A stretch of DNA of 64,000 nucleotides, taken from contig CAWHTG010000004.1 in assembly GCA_963832245.1 (NCBI GenBank), positions 2,914,001 through 2,978,000 on the forward strand. Reading direction: 5' to 3'. Below are positions 34,170-41,547 of the stretch, piece by piece. A program made the translations under genes and the position numbers. The stretch is from JABDBE01 sp963832245. GTDB lineage: Bacteria > Acidobacteriota > Terriglobia > Terriglobales > Acidobacteriaceae. Every line of letters begins with the position of its first letter. Within the stretch, counting starts at the first letter, position 1. The notes beneath the pieces are model-generated. The model was not told the DNA's origin. It searched no databases and saw nothing but the letters and a program-made list of their open reading frames with translations.

Positions 34170-34206
34170 GACATTATCCTAAGACTTGAGTGAATCGTTG
34201 TCAAGG
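34170..34206 (-). promoter_or_regulatory. dnaK promoter with HAIR-like HspR operator
   Basis: On the minus strand, TTGACA (34204-34199), 17 bases, then TAGGAT form a sigma-70-type promoter. The sequence CTTGAGT-GAATCGT-TGTCAAG at 34185-34205 matches the HAIR consensus CTTGAGT-N7-ACTCAAG at 12 of 14 positions and overlaps the -35 and spacer, a position suited to repression by HspR. Confidence 0.75.
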
Positions 34207-34285
34207 TTTTAGATGCGGTTGGAGATAAGGAGGATGCGGCAGTGCCTACCAAAAAGACACAAACATTGAGGAGAAACCACCCACC

Positions 34286-34355
34286 CCTCTAAACGATTCT
34301 CAAGGGTGCCCCGTCCAAGCGCTTGAGCGGGGCACCCTGAAGAGTGGTTTAGAGG
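34286..34355. repeat. 70-base near-perfect palindrome (REP type with GGGTGCCCC cap)
   Basis: The arms are symmetric about 34320/34321: CCTCTAAAC on the left and GTTTAGAGG on the right, with AGGGTGCCCCG/CGGGGCACCCT and CAAGC/GCTTG inside, and only a few mismatches. It lies between the 3' end of the ATPase gene and the dnaK promoter. It shares the GGGTGCCC cap with the other REPs and could also act as a bidirectional terminator. Confidence 0.85.
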
Positions 34356-34404
34356 TTTAGGAGTCTAGGTTGGGCCAGCCCCCTCCCGAACCTGGGACTC
34401 CGGT

Positions 34405-36549
34405 CTACTCGTCGTCCGTAGCCGCCTGTGCTTGTCCGGCCATCCCGAAATAACGCTGTCGCGCTTTGTCGGTAATTGTGCTTCTGTTCACGCCTTCCTT
34501 CGACGTTTTGTGAACGAGTCCCATTTCGTGAAGCTTCGAGGTCCGGTGACCTACAAGCTGATAGGTAACGTCGACAAGAGTTGCGATCTCGCCCGCTCTC
34601 ATTGGGAGGCCTTCCTCATTCAGCGATTCCAGAATCTCTAGCTCCACGGGCGGTAGCATCGTTTCCTTGTCCAGCGTCTCAACTTCTCTTTTGAAGTCAT
34701 CGCCCAGTGAGACGATCATGCACGTTCCCGCCTGACATTCTGGGCAGCGCCACTTATAGGTCTCTACCATCTCCCTCTTTTCCATCCCGAGGCATGCCCC
34801 GCAGTTGTCGCATCGGATGGTTTGATTCTTCGCGAGAAACTGCTGGATGGCTGCGTTGAAGTTGAAACAGCGCTGGACGAAGTAGCTGCGGTCGTCGCGA
34901 CGCCCCTTCGGGTAGCCCCACGGGATGCGCTCGGCTTCGCATAGACCATAGAAGAAAGCGTAAACGGAAACATCTTTCGCGCTTTTGTCGCGCATCTCGT
35001 GATATTTCGTGACCAGGAAGTTGAGCTCCAGCGCGGACAGGAGTTTTTCCATGGAAGGGTTCACTGCAAAATGGCTTACCGGTGGGTTGGTCAATCCTTC
35101 AAAGTACTTACCGCCAACTTGGCCCGACACGATGCCGCGACGCACGTTACGGGCCTCGTCGATCAGGGAGCGCAGCAGTTGCTGCTGATTATGTCGGTCT
35201 AGCTTCCTCTCGAACGGCTCCATGGCGAACCGATTCATCCGATCAAAATACTGCGCGATCACCGTTTCGTAATATTTCTGCGCTGCTAGGCGTATTGAGG
35301 CGGTTGTTATGAGCTGCCGTTTCGAAATACGATCCAAGTAGCAATAGTGAAGAACATACCCAATCAGGCGTGGAACATTCAGCGTCACCTCAAATAGGAG
35401 CCGATAATGGTCCACGAGCGGAACTGCCGCGTCGAAATATTCTGAAATGTTCTCGTGAAAGCCGCCGAAGCGTGTTGTCAGCAAGCGCTCTAGATAGTTG
35501 ATTGCCGCTGCTTCGCTTGTTTGAATCTCCTGCGACTTGTACAGCTGGTAGAAGTCCAGCCCTACGGTATCCACCTTGCCGGGGTCAATCTTTCCGTAGT
35601 AGATCCTTCCGGGGTATCCTGCCACTTTGAGCTTTATCGTTTCGTCGCTTGCATTATTTAGGGGCGAAAGAATCACATCGACGAAAAGCTTTTGCTCGAT
35701 CCATGCAAGTTCAGAGAAGTCATCGAAAAAGACGAACAGGCGCACCAGACCAACCCCGGCCAACAGTTCCCGAATCCGGTCTAATAACTGCTGAAAGGGA
35801 AACGATCTTAGGACTGCGTCGGCGTATTCTTGGTAGATCTCGTTGTCGGCAATGCTTTCGTCAAATGTTTCAAATCCGCCGGAGGTTTTCAGCTCCGGTT
35901 TGGCGCCGACCTTTATTCCGCCCTTTGCGGCGGTGCTGACCGATTCCTTTGTGGCCGTCGCCTCTTTCGTCTTAGCCGAAATCGTGCGCAGAATCGGAAT
36001 TTCCTCTTGGGAAAGCTTTGCGACCTTTACGTCGGCGGCCAGTTTTTCCAGTTCCCCGATGACTTCTTGATAGCCGCGGGCCTTTCCTATCCAGCGCTCG
36101 ACGAGAGACCGCGTTTCGTAGGCACTCTTCAACTCTTTGATCAGATCGGAAACCACAGCGGCAAGAAAGTTCTTGCGGAGGCTGTGTGCGCGAAGGACCG
36201 GCTCAGAAATGGAGACGTCCTGAAGCGACTGCACGACGGCCTCATTGGTCGCCAACAGTTCGTGTAAGCTTTTTACGTCTACATAGATGGAAATGGCGTC
36301 AGTTCGTTTTCGTAATTCGATCTGGGCCTTAGCAAAAACTGTGCTCTTTCCCGTGCCCTTTCTCCCGACAAGAAATGTCGTGTTGTTGAGTGTTACAGTC
36401 TTGAGAACGGCATCGGATTCCAGTGGATCGACATAAAGAAGGTCCACCGGATTGGAGCCAACGTCTGCCTCAAAGTCGGATAACTCGGCACGCCGATACT
36501 GGCGCAGAGACTCCGCAATTTTTGCGAACTGGTCAGGATTCAGGGGCAT
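34405..36549 (-). CDS. Uncharacterised P-loop ATPase with zinc ribbon and winged helix
   Basis: 714 residues from ATG 36549 with AAGGAAA upstream. Walker A GRKGTGKST at residues 62-70; a likely Walker B strand LFVFFDD at 271-277; an alpha-helical middle with a charged coiled stretch near 140-210; a zinc ribbon CDNC...CPEC at about 580-605; and a winged-helix segment at about 634-700 (LEILESLNEEGLPMRAGEIATLVDVTYQLVGHRTSKLHEMGLVHKTSKEG). It resembles AAA/STAND ATPases that couple nucleotide binding to nucleic-acid sensing. Its accessory surroundings suggest a defence or mobile-element role, but no family is recognised. Confidence 0.8.
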   Translation of the reverse strand: MPLNPDQFAKIAESLRQYRRAELSDFEADVGSNPVDLLYVDPLESDAVLKTVTLNNTTFLVGRKGTGKSTVFAKAQIELRKRTDAISIYVDVKSLHELLATNEAVVQSLQDVSISEPVLRAHSLRKNFLAAVVSDLIKELKSAYETRSLVERWIGKARGYQEVIGELEKLAADVKVAKLSQEEIPILRTISAKTKEATATKESVSTAAKGGIKVGAKPELKTSGGFETFDESIADNEIYQEYADAVLRSFPFQQLLDRIRELLAGVGLVRLFVFFDDFSELAWIEQKLFVDVILSPLNNASDETIKLKVAGYPGRIYYGKIDPGKVDTVGLDFYQLYKSQEIQTSEAAAINYLERLLTTRFGGFHENISEYFDAAVPLVDHYRLLFEVTLNVPRLIGYVLHYCYLDRISKRQLITTASIRLAAQKYYETVIAQYFDRMNRFAMEPFERKLDRHNQQQLLRSLIDEARNVRRGIVSGQVGGKYFEGLTNPPVSHFAVNPSMEKLLSALELNFLVTKYHEMRDKSAKDVSVYAFFYGLCEAERIPWGYPKGRRDDRSYFVQRCFNFNAAIQQFLAKNQTIRCDNCGACLGMEKREMVETYKWRCPECQAGTCMIVSLGDDFKREVETLDKETMLPPVELEILESLNEEGLPMRAGEIATLVDVTYQLVGHRTSKLHEMGLVHKTSKEGVNRSTITDKARQRYFGMAGQAQAATDDE

Positions 36550-36596
36550 AGTTTCCTTGCGGTGCTCCTTCCACGATTGTACTGGACGCGGAGGCT

Positions 36597-36659
36597 GGTG
36601 GCCCACTCAAGCCGTTCTTTAGCGGGTGGCCCATTCAAGCCGTTTCTTGGCTTGAGTGG
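36597..36659. repeat. REP cluster (two direct copies plus one inverted arm)
   Basis: GGTGGCCCACTCAAGCCG at 36597-36614 is repeated at 36624-36642 with one change. The inverted arm GGCTTGAGTGG at 36649-36659 pairs with CCATTCAAGCC (36631-36641) around the loop GTTTCTT. Same family as the elements at 2163 and 39178. Confidence 0.85.
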
Positions 36660-36735
36660 AGCTTTGCTGCTCGGCTCCAAAATGACAATGAAAAGTGGAT
36701 GATTCACGGCGGGCTGTTGAAAGAACCGGCTGCGA

Positions 36736-37116
36736 CTACCGCCGCAGCTCGGGAATCACCCACTCCAGCAATTCGCGGGCATTCACCACTTGGGTCTGCC
36801 GCCACTGCTTAGGGAAGTGGCGTTTGTTTCCTGTCACCAGGTAGTCTGCTTTGGACGCTTCGGCGCACTCTAGAAATCGGTTGTCGTCCGGATCACGCGT
36901 CACCTCCAACCGGTGACGAGGGCGCACAACGCGGGCCGCCTTCCGAAGCAGGCGCAAGGATCGGCCAACCTGCCTCGGGGCGATTTCAAATTTAGGCCGC
37001 CGCAGCACGCCCTCGTACTCCTCGAGAATCGCAGCCGAGACTGCGACTTGCCGGGTGCCCCGGGTCTCGCTGGGTTTGCGAGACCTGGGAGGGCCGCCTC
37101 GAAGTTCACTGGTCAC
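36736..37116 (-). pseudogene. PIN-domain toxin, N-terminus replaced by REP sequence
   Basis: The C-terminal part is a COG1569-type PIN protein: VAVSAAILEEYEGVLRRPKF, VTRDPDDNRFLECAEASKADYLVTGNKRHFP and VVNARELLEWV. The N-terminal third with the first catalytic Asp is absent. Instead the reading frame runs through a REP palindrome (37053-37089, translated RSRKPSETRGT) preceded by GGPP. Such a protein should lack nuclease activity. No antitoxin gene is seen. Confidence 0.75.
37053..37089. repeat. REP palindrome inside the PIN pseudogene frame
   Basis: GGGTGCCCCGGGTCTCGC faces GCGAGACCTGGG across the loop TGGGTTT. It belongs to the CCCAGGTCTCGC subfamily also found at 37257-37287 and 37685-37715. 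Confidence 0.85.
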
Positions 37117-37305
37117 GGACAGGCCTTCTCTGATTTTTTCTTCGCTCTATTCATTACCGAGGGCCTACGTCGATTTTGTCGACCCTGGTACGGGCATTCA
37201 GGTTCGGGTTGGTTCGCAGTTTGCAGGGTTCTAGTGGAAGCATTGTGGCGACGGCTCCCAGGTCTCGCAAAGACGGCGAGACCTGGGGCACCCTGACGTC
37301 GGCAC
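37097..37305 (+). pseudogene. RAYT transposase, internally deleted copy (copy 1)
   Basis: The first 81 bases (37097-37177) match 37331-37410, the 5' flank and start of copy 2, at roughly 90 percent. Then the sequence jumps to GTCGACC...FGLVRSLQ, matching copy 2 from 37606. About 195 bases that would encode the HUH region are missing. The start codon is ATT instead of ATG. It contains a REP at exactly the same place as copy 2. Confidence 0.82.
37257..37287. repeat. REP palindrome inside RAYT copy 1
   Basis: CCCAGGTCTCGC-AAAGACG-GCGAGACCTGGG, a perfect 12-pair stem, followed by GCACCC. Translated in the transposase frame as RSRKDGETWGT. Confidence 0.92.
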
Positions 37306-37684
37306 ACCAACTCACCATGAACGATTCTGGCCTCGAAGTTCACTTGTCACAGACAGGCCTTCTCTGATTTTTCTACTCTCTATTCATGACCGAGGGCCTA
37401 CACCGATTTTATGGCGCTAGGACTTACACCTTCTGACGTTCAGTTGTTACCGACGCCGACCTCTCTTCAGGAACGAGGTTTACGGTGATTTGTTTCTGAA
37501 GATTCTGGAACCGGTTCGCCGACGTTATCGGCTGGTGGTGTTGGCATACGTCGTCATGCCGGAACACGTTCATTTATTGGTGAGCGAACCGCAGCGGGAG
37601 ACGTTGTCGACCGCGGTACAGGCATTGAAGCTGGGGTTAGTTCGCAGTTTGCAGTGTTCTGGCGGAGGCGTCGTGGCGGGGGAT

Positions 37685-37715
37685 CCCAGGTCTCGCAAAA
37701 ACGGCGAGACCTGGG
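37685..37715. repeat. REP palindrome inside RAYT copy 2
   Basis: CCCAGGTCTCGC-AAAAACG-GCGAGACCTGGG, a perfect 12-pair stem, followed by CCACCC. Translated in frame as RSRKNGETWAT. Same position as in copy 1. Confidence 0.92.
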
Positions 37716-37717
37716 CC

Positions 37718-37777
37718 ACCCTAACTCCGGGCACCCTAACTTGCGGGGCCCTAACCTCTGGCACCCTAGCTGCGGGG
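37718..37777 (+). repeat. Four 15-base tandem repeats in RAYT frame
   Basis: Units of the form ACCCTAACTnnnGGG occur four times, encoding TLTPG, TLTCG, ALTSG and TLAAG. They follow directly on the REP and extend the GGGCACCC cap of the REP as a repeating motif, so they probably arose by slippage from the REP edge. Confidence 0.85.
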
Positions 37778-38223
37778 ACACCGATCCGCCCCCCTCGATT
37801 CTGGCAGGCGCGCTTTTATGATTTCAATATTTGGACAGAGCGCAAGCGGATTGAGAAGCTTCGTTACATTCATCGCAATCCGGTGGAGCGCGGATTGGTG
37901 GCCGCGCCTGAACAGTGGCGCTGGAGCAGTTTTCGATGGTATTTGTGCGGAGAGTCAGGCGCGGTGCAGATTAATGATACGGACATTCTGGTAATGACGG
38001 TGCATCCACCTGCGGCGTCGGCTTGAATGGCCACCCGACGCGCTTTCCCGATTCGGGGGAAATCTTGTCAAGCCCCTTGGAGCGTGCGTTTTCTTTCAAG
38101 CTCCTGATTCGGATGGAAATATAAAGTTCAAAATTTGGCGGGTTTACCCCCTGCGATTTGGTAGTCTGGAAATAGAAAAGAAAAACCACGGCGCGACCGG
38201 AAACCCGGCTCGCGTCTTTTTTA

Positions 38224-38865
38224 TTGGGGATAATGCCGCAAAAACAATTGCGTGAAGCTTCTAAGAATGCCGTCGCACGGCAGCGAACTTCGCCTTCCAC
38301 GCCCTGGGTCCTGGCCAACCTCGAGCGCGACCGGCGAGCCAACCGGGAGGCGTTGCTGGGGACGAAAGCCACTATGGTGCGCGGGCCGCTCTGGGCTAAG
38401 CGTCGCGGGGAACTCTCGGAACTGGCGTTCTTTTACAAAGCCGCCAGCCTGGGGTTTGGCGTGGCCAAGCCTTGGGGCGACAGCGAACGCTACGACTTCA
38501 TCGTGGATTCTGGCCAGCGCTTGTGGCGGGTGCAGGTCAAGTCGGGATGCCATCATCACAATCGTCGTTATGATTTGCATGGAAGATGCGGCAATCGCGA
38601 ACAGAACCAGTACACATCCGCGGACATCGATGTCTTGGTCGCTTATCTCGTTCCAATTGACATCTGGTACGTAATTCCGGTGGAAAAGATTAATAACAAA
38701 TGGTTGCTGTTTTTTCCCTATGGCGGGGACCGCTGCGGGCACTACGAAGAGTATCGCGAAGCCTGGAGGCTCATGGCGCCGCAAACTTCGGATGCGTCGT
38801 TTCTCTCCAGTGATCCGGGGAACGGACGTGTGCGGCCTGGATACCTCAATCCACGGTTCCTGTGA
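38224..38865 (+). CDS. Group-I-intron-associated-type PD-(D/E)XK endonuclease
   Basis: 213 residues. The central AKRRGELSELAFFYKAASLGFGVAKPWGDSERYDFIVDSGQRLWRVQVKSG fits the PDDEXK_5 (PF11645) core with catalytic E...D...QVK, followed by DIDVLVAYLVPIDIWYVIPVE. Free-standing copies are common in acidobacteria. No group I intron is visible here, so it may be a solitary homing-type or restriction-like nuclease. It is flanked on both sides by RAYT remnants. Confidence 0.86.
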   Translation: MGIMPQKQLREASKNAVARQRTSPSTPWVLANLERDRRANREALLGTKATMVRGPLWAKRRGELSELAFFYKAASLGFGVAKPWGDSERYDFIVDSGQRLWRVQVKSGCHHHNRRYDLHGRCGNREQNQYTSADIDVLVAYLVPIDIWYVIPVEKINNKWLLFFPYGGDRCGHYEEYREAWRLMAPQTSDASFLSSDPGNGRVRPGYLNPRFL

Positions 38866-38989
38866 TCGGGCAGTCCCATTTCCGCACTTTCAGTTGTTGC
38901 CGCCGACAAGCTCAGCTCACCAGACGCAGACGGCCTGCTCGTTCAATGTTTGGCAGGTTTCGGAAAAAGTCGTCGAGGAGGCGAAAAGC

Positions 38990-39065
38990 TTACCTCAGGC
39001 GCTAAAGCGCCTACACATTTTCCACGGCTTAGCGGCCTGACTGAAGTCGGGCCCTCCCCAAAGCT
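38990..39065. repeat. Dispersed intergenic-type repeat inserted in RAYT copy 3
   Basis: Contains GGCGCTAAAGCGCC, then GGCTTAGCGGCC and GACTGAAGTCGGGCCC, a series of short dyads. This arrangement is a frequent dispersed element in acidobacterial genomes. Here it interrupts a transposase frame. Confidence 0.55.
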
Positions 39066-39177
39066 TGCCTGAATCATAGTTTTTCAGCGCCTTGTTGGGG
39101 GACATGCGCTGCCGCTTCGCCATGCGCAGTTATGGATACGTGGTCATGCCCGGGCATGTGCATCTGCTGGCACTGCC

Positions 39178-39214
39178 CCCACTCAAGCCGAAGGACGGCT
39201 TGAGTGGGCCACCC
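39178..39214. repeat. REP palindrome inside RAYT copy 3
   Basis: CCCACTCAAGCCG-AAGGA-CGGCTTGAGTGGG, a perfect 13-pair stem, followed by CCACCC. It is the intact form of the element whose arms occur at 2163 and 36597-36659. Its insertion follows the HUH motif directly and changes the frame. Confidence 0.92.
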
Positions 39215-39278
39215 GATCCTAGCCGATGCCATTTACTATCTAAAGTTGTCTTTCGCCAAACGACTGCGCAGGTGGGAC

Positions 39279-40232
39279 CTATTTGACTCCCGTGTTGATC
39301 GCGGTAGCGTACTTTTTGGCTAGGCCATTGCCCACAAAGTCGTCGTAGATCCACATGAACCCGCCGACTATCCCGCATTCATTGTGCCAGCGCCTCATCA
39401 CCGTCTCCACTTGGCTTGGCGTGTAGTTTTTGTCCCACACGCCTGGGAAAACGGGCACCTTTCCAAAATTCCAACCCGAGCATGGATTGTTTCCTCCACC
39501 GCCGGCATAAGCCTGAAGATGTATTCCGTCTACCGTGCCCGGGAGTCTCTGGTTGATTCCTGAAACCACACTCCGCCAATAGCTGGCGTTGACATATGGA
39601 TCCGGCAAGACGTGATAGCCGAGTTTGCCCACCATGACCCCGAACCTAATTGTAGTGCCGAGATCGTAGCTATTTTCGTCATCAAAATCGAGGGCATCCA
39701 GAGCCGGGATGGCTTTTTTCAGGGCCTTAAAATCCTTGTACAGAATGCTCGTCGGGCCGACGCCTTGCGCCTTCACCAAAGCAGTGATATTTTCCCAGTC
39801 TCCGTAGTTTGAGGAACCGATGCTGAAGGTGACTCTTTTGACAGTTCCTGCCTGCTTTAATGTGGCCATATCCGCGGCAAATTTCGGATAAGTCTTATAG
39901 CCCACATAGACGCCGTTTGAAGTCAACGGAAACTCGCCGTTGAAGTTCAAGTCGCCCTGGCTATTGACTTCAACGCTCCAGACGATGGCTTCGGAGAAAC
40001 CAGAGTGTTCAATTTCAGCTATGTTCTTGGGGACATTGAAATTCGCCGTCTTATAAAACGGGCCTCCACCAAATATTCCTGTAAGCCTCTGCTGAGCGGG
40101 CGTGGAGATTGGTTCCAACGAAGTCTGCGCCAGGGCTGACAACGCGAGAATCAGGAGGCAGGTTACAAGCTGAAACAACCGAAACACGAGGCTGCGACTT
40201 CCTTGAAAAAGACTGGGGAACAATCGAGTCAT
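39279..40232 (-). CDS. Secreted GH18-like TIM-barrel protein
   Basis: 317 residues from ATG 40232 with AAGGA upstream. Signal peptide (LFQLVTCLLILALSALAQ). FSEAIVWSVEVNSQGDLNFN, VKRVTFSIGSSNYGDW, IPALDALDFDDENSYDL and GTVDGIHLQAYAGGGGNNP fit a glycosidase-type barrel; LDALDFDDENS resembles the DxxDxDxE strand of family 18. The local base composition is more AT-rich than the surroundings. Substrate and activity not established; an inactive chitinase-like lectin is possible. Confidence 0.65.
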   Translation of the reverse strand: MTRLFPSLFQGSRSLVFRLFQLVTCLLILALSALAQTSLEPISTPAQQRLTGIFGGGPFYKTANFNVPKNIAEIEHSGFSEAIVWSVEVNSQGDLNFNGEFPLTSNGVYVGYKTYPKFAADMATLKQAGTVKRVTFSIGSSNYGDWENITALVKAQGVGPTSILYKDFKALKKAIPALDALDFDDENSYDLGTTIRFGVMVGKLGYHVLPDPYVNASYWRSVVSGINQRLPGTVDGIHLQAYAGGGGNNPCSGWNFGKVPVFPGVWDKNYTPSQVETVMRRWHNECGIVGGFMWIYDDFVGNGLAKKYATAINTGVK

Positions 40233-40590
40233 TTAGGATTCCTTTGATGTGAATTGTCATGCGTTGTTGACGAGCGGTTGATGGAGTGACCTATAGGACC
40301 TGGCAGGTTTTTTCAGACGTGCATGGCATGATTCCTCAACTGGCAGTATCCGATTATCCCTCTGCGATGGACAGTGAGTCAACCGCGGCAATCAAGCCAT
40401 TACAATTACTTTTGCCAATGGTTTCTTCCGTGTCCGATTATGTCGATCCATTGTTTCAAGTATCTCCGAAATGGGGCACGTGGGATCGCCTCCTGCTCTA
40501 GGGTGTCAGTTTAGGGGTGGCTATTGATAGACAATCATTCCAGGGGAAAAACTCGTTTTGGGCATTCCAAATAGACTGGCCGGGTCACCT
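40233..40590. other. Intergenic stretch
   Basis: No supported gene. A 71-codon open frame on the plus strand from a GTG at 40286 ends WGTWDRLLL but has no family, no good ribosome site and ordinary composition. The promoter of the GH18-like gene lies at its left end. Confidence 0.4.
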
Positions 40591-41361
40591 TCAATCGTAC
40601 TTCTCATACAAGATTGACTTCCGGTCCCAGCCTAGGGATTTGAGCAGTTCCCGGTTTGCCTTGATCATCTTGTCAAGGCCGCAGACGTAGGCATGCATGT
40701 CGCTCCGGCCGTGAGCGATTGCTGGGACGTGTTCTTGCACATAACCACGCAGACCCTGCCATCCGGGCCCCCCGCGGCTGAGTGTGGGCAGGTAATGAAA
40801 GTTCGTATGCTCGCTGGCTAGACGCTGGAATTCGTCGTGATAATAAATGTCTCGTTCGGTGCGATTGCCGAAAAGCAGGTAGAGTTGATGCCCGAGATGC
40901 CGAGAGTGAGCTTCGATGGAGGGCGGGTGTCCTCGCCCGTCTTTGTCGAATTCTGGAATGGAACCGAGCAACCAATGCAGCATAGAGCGAAACGGAGCGA
41001 TGCCAGTGCCAGTGGCGATGAAGATGGTATCGCGCATCGGCGGCCGCAGGATGAAATCGCCGAATGGCCCCTGGCAGCGGATCTCGTCACCTTTTTTGAG
41101 GTCACAAAGAAAATTGGACATGAAGCCGTCCTGCACCCGGTTCAGGCAGAGCGCGAAGCGGCTGCCCTCCGCTGGCGGAGAGGCAATCGAGTAAGCGCGG
41201 GTAATCTCCTCGCCATCAGGCTTGTTGGTTTGGAACGAAAGCCACTGGCCCGGGACGAAGCCGAAGCGAGCTATGCCTGGGATTTCGAATTCAAGATGTC
41301 TGGTGAGTTCGGAAAGCGCCACGGAGCGGATGAGAGAAGCGGTAAAGGTTTGGAGCCCCAT
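40591..41361 (-). CDS. Ferredoxin-NADP+ reductase-like flavoprotein
   Basis: 256 residues from ATG 41361. FAD-binding motif RAYSIASPP, phosphate/NAD region FIATGTGIAPFRSML, LLFGNRTERDIYYHDEF and C-terminal VCGLDKMIKANRELLKSLGWDRKSILYEKYD. This is the ferredoxin/flavodoxin reductase fold. It stands alone between repeats, so the electron partner is unknown. Confidence 0.92.
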   Translation of the reverse strand: MGLQTFTASLIRSVALSELTRHLEFEIPGIARFGFVPGQWLSFQTNKPDGEEITRAYSIASPPAEGSRFALCLNRVQDGFMSNFLCDLKKGDEIRCQGPFGDFILRPPMRDTIFIATGTGIAPFRSMLHWLLGSIPEFDKDGRGHPPSIEAHSRHLGHQLYLLFGNRTERDIYYHDEFQRLASEHTNFHYLPTLSRGGPGWQGLRGYVQEHVPAIAHGRSDMHAYVCGLDKMIKANRELLKSLGWDRKSILYEKYD

Positions 41362-41445
41362 TCAGGTGTTAGATGAAATAATGGGCGCTTACGACGCGAA
41401 TGCCTCGTGAGAACTCCCTGCGACACTGAGGTGCTGCGATCGGGC

Positions 41446-41512
41446 GCGGGGTCCTTCGACTCGGTGAGTTCATTCGCTTTGCGAATGAACTGACTGCGCT
41501 CAGGATGACATG
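41446..41512. repeat. Dispersed palindromic repeat (TCCTTCGACTCG...GCTCAGGATGACA)
   Basis: GGGTCCTTCGACTCG, then the palindrome GTTCATTCGCTTTGCGAATGAAC, then GCGCTCAGGATGACA. The outer sequences are a widely seen intergenic repeat type in several phyla. Located between glmS and the reductase gene. Confidence 0.65.
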
Positions 41513-41547
41513 GCCTTAGTTGAGGAAGCCAGAAGCCTGACGCCTAC

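Larger units (their letters stand above)
37386..38026 (+). pseudogene. REP-associated tyrosine transposase (RAYT, IS200-like), copy 2
   Basis: ATG 37386 begins MTEGLHRFYGAR. The frame then shifts near 37420-37430 into HLLTFSCYRRRPLFRNEVYGDLFLKILEPVRRRYRLVVLAYVVMPEHVHLLVSEP, with the HUH motif as HVH. The C-terminal RYIHRNPVERGLV...WRWSSF carries the expected catalytic Tyr. The frame between contains a REP palindrome and a 4 x 15-base tandem repeat, both in frame. The N-terminal frameshift makes it a probable pseudogene, though the 179-residue second part stays open. Confidence 0.85.
38877..39278 (+). pseudogene. RAYT transposase fragment with two inserted repeat elements (copy 3)
   Basis: RAYT-like N-terminal sequence (TFSC, then in another frame LSSPDADGLLVQCLAG) is followed by an intergenic-type repeat at about 38990-39065. 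It then resumes as SYGYVVMPGHVHLLALPP with the HUH motif HVH. A 31-base REP palindrome (39178-39208) follows, after which the matching frame changes to ADAIYYLKLSFAKRLRRWD. No catalytic Tyr region remains. A different lineage from copies 1 and 2. Confidence 0.75.

Noticed and set aside
34286..39214. Possible CRISPR array from repeated palindromes
   Set aside because: Repeats are irregularly spaced, lie inside transposase frames, and there are no unique spacers of constant length or cas genes.
40286..40501. 71-codon plus-strand frame
   Set aside because: No homology, weak start and isolated; kept only as a comment in the gap entry.
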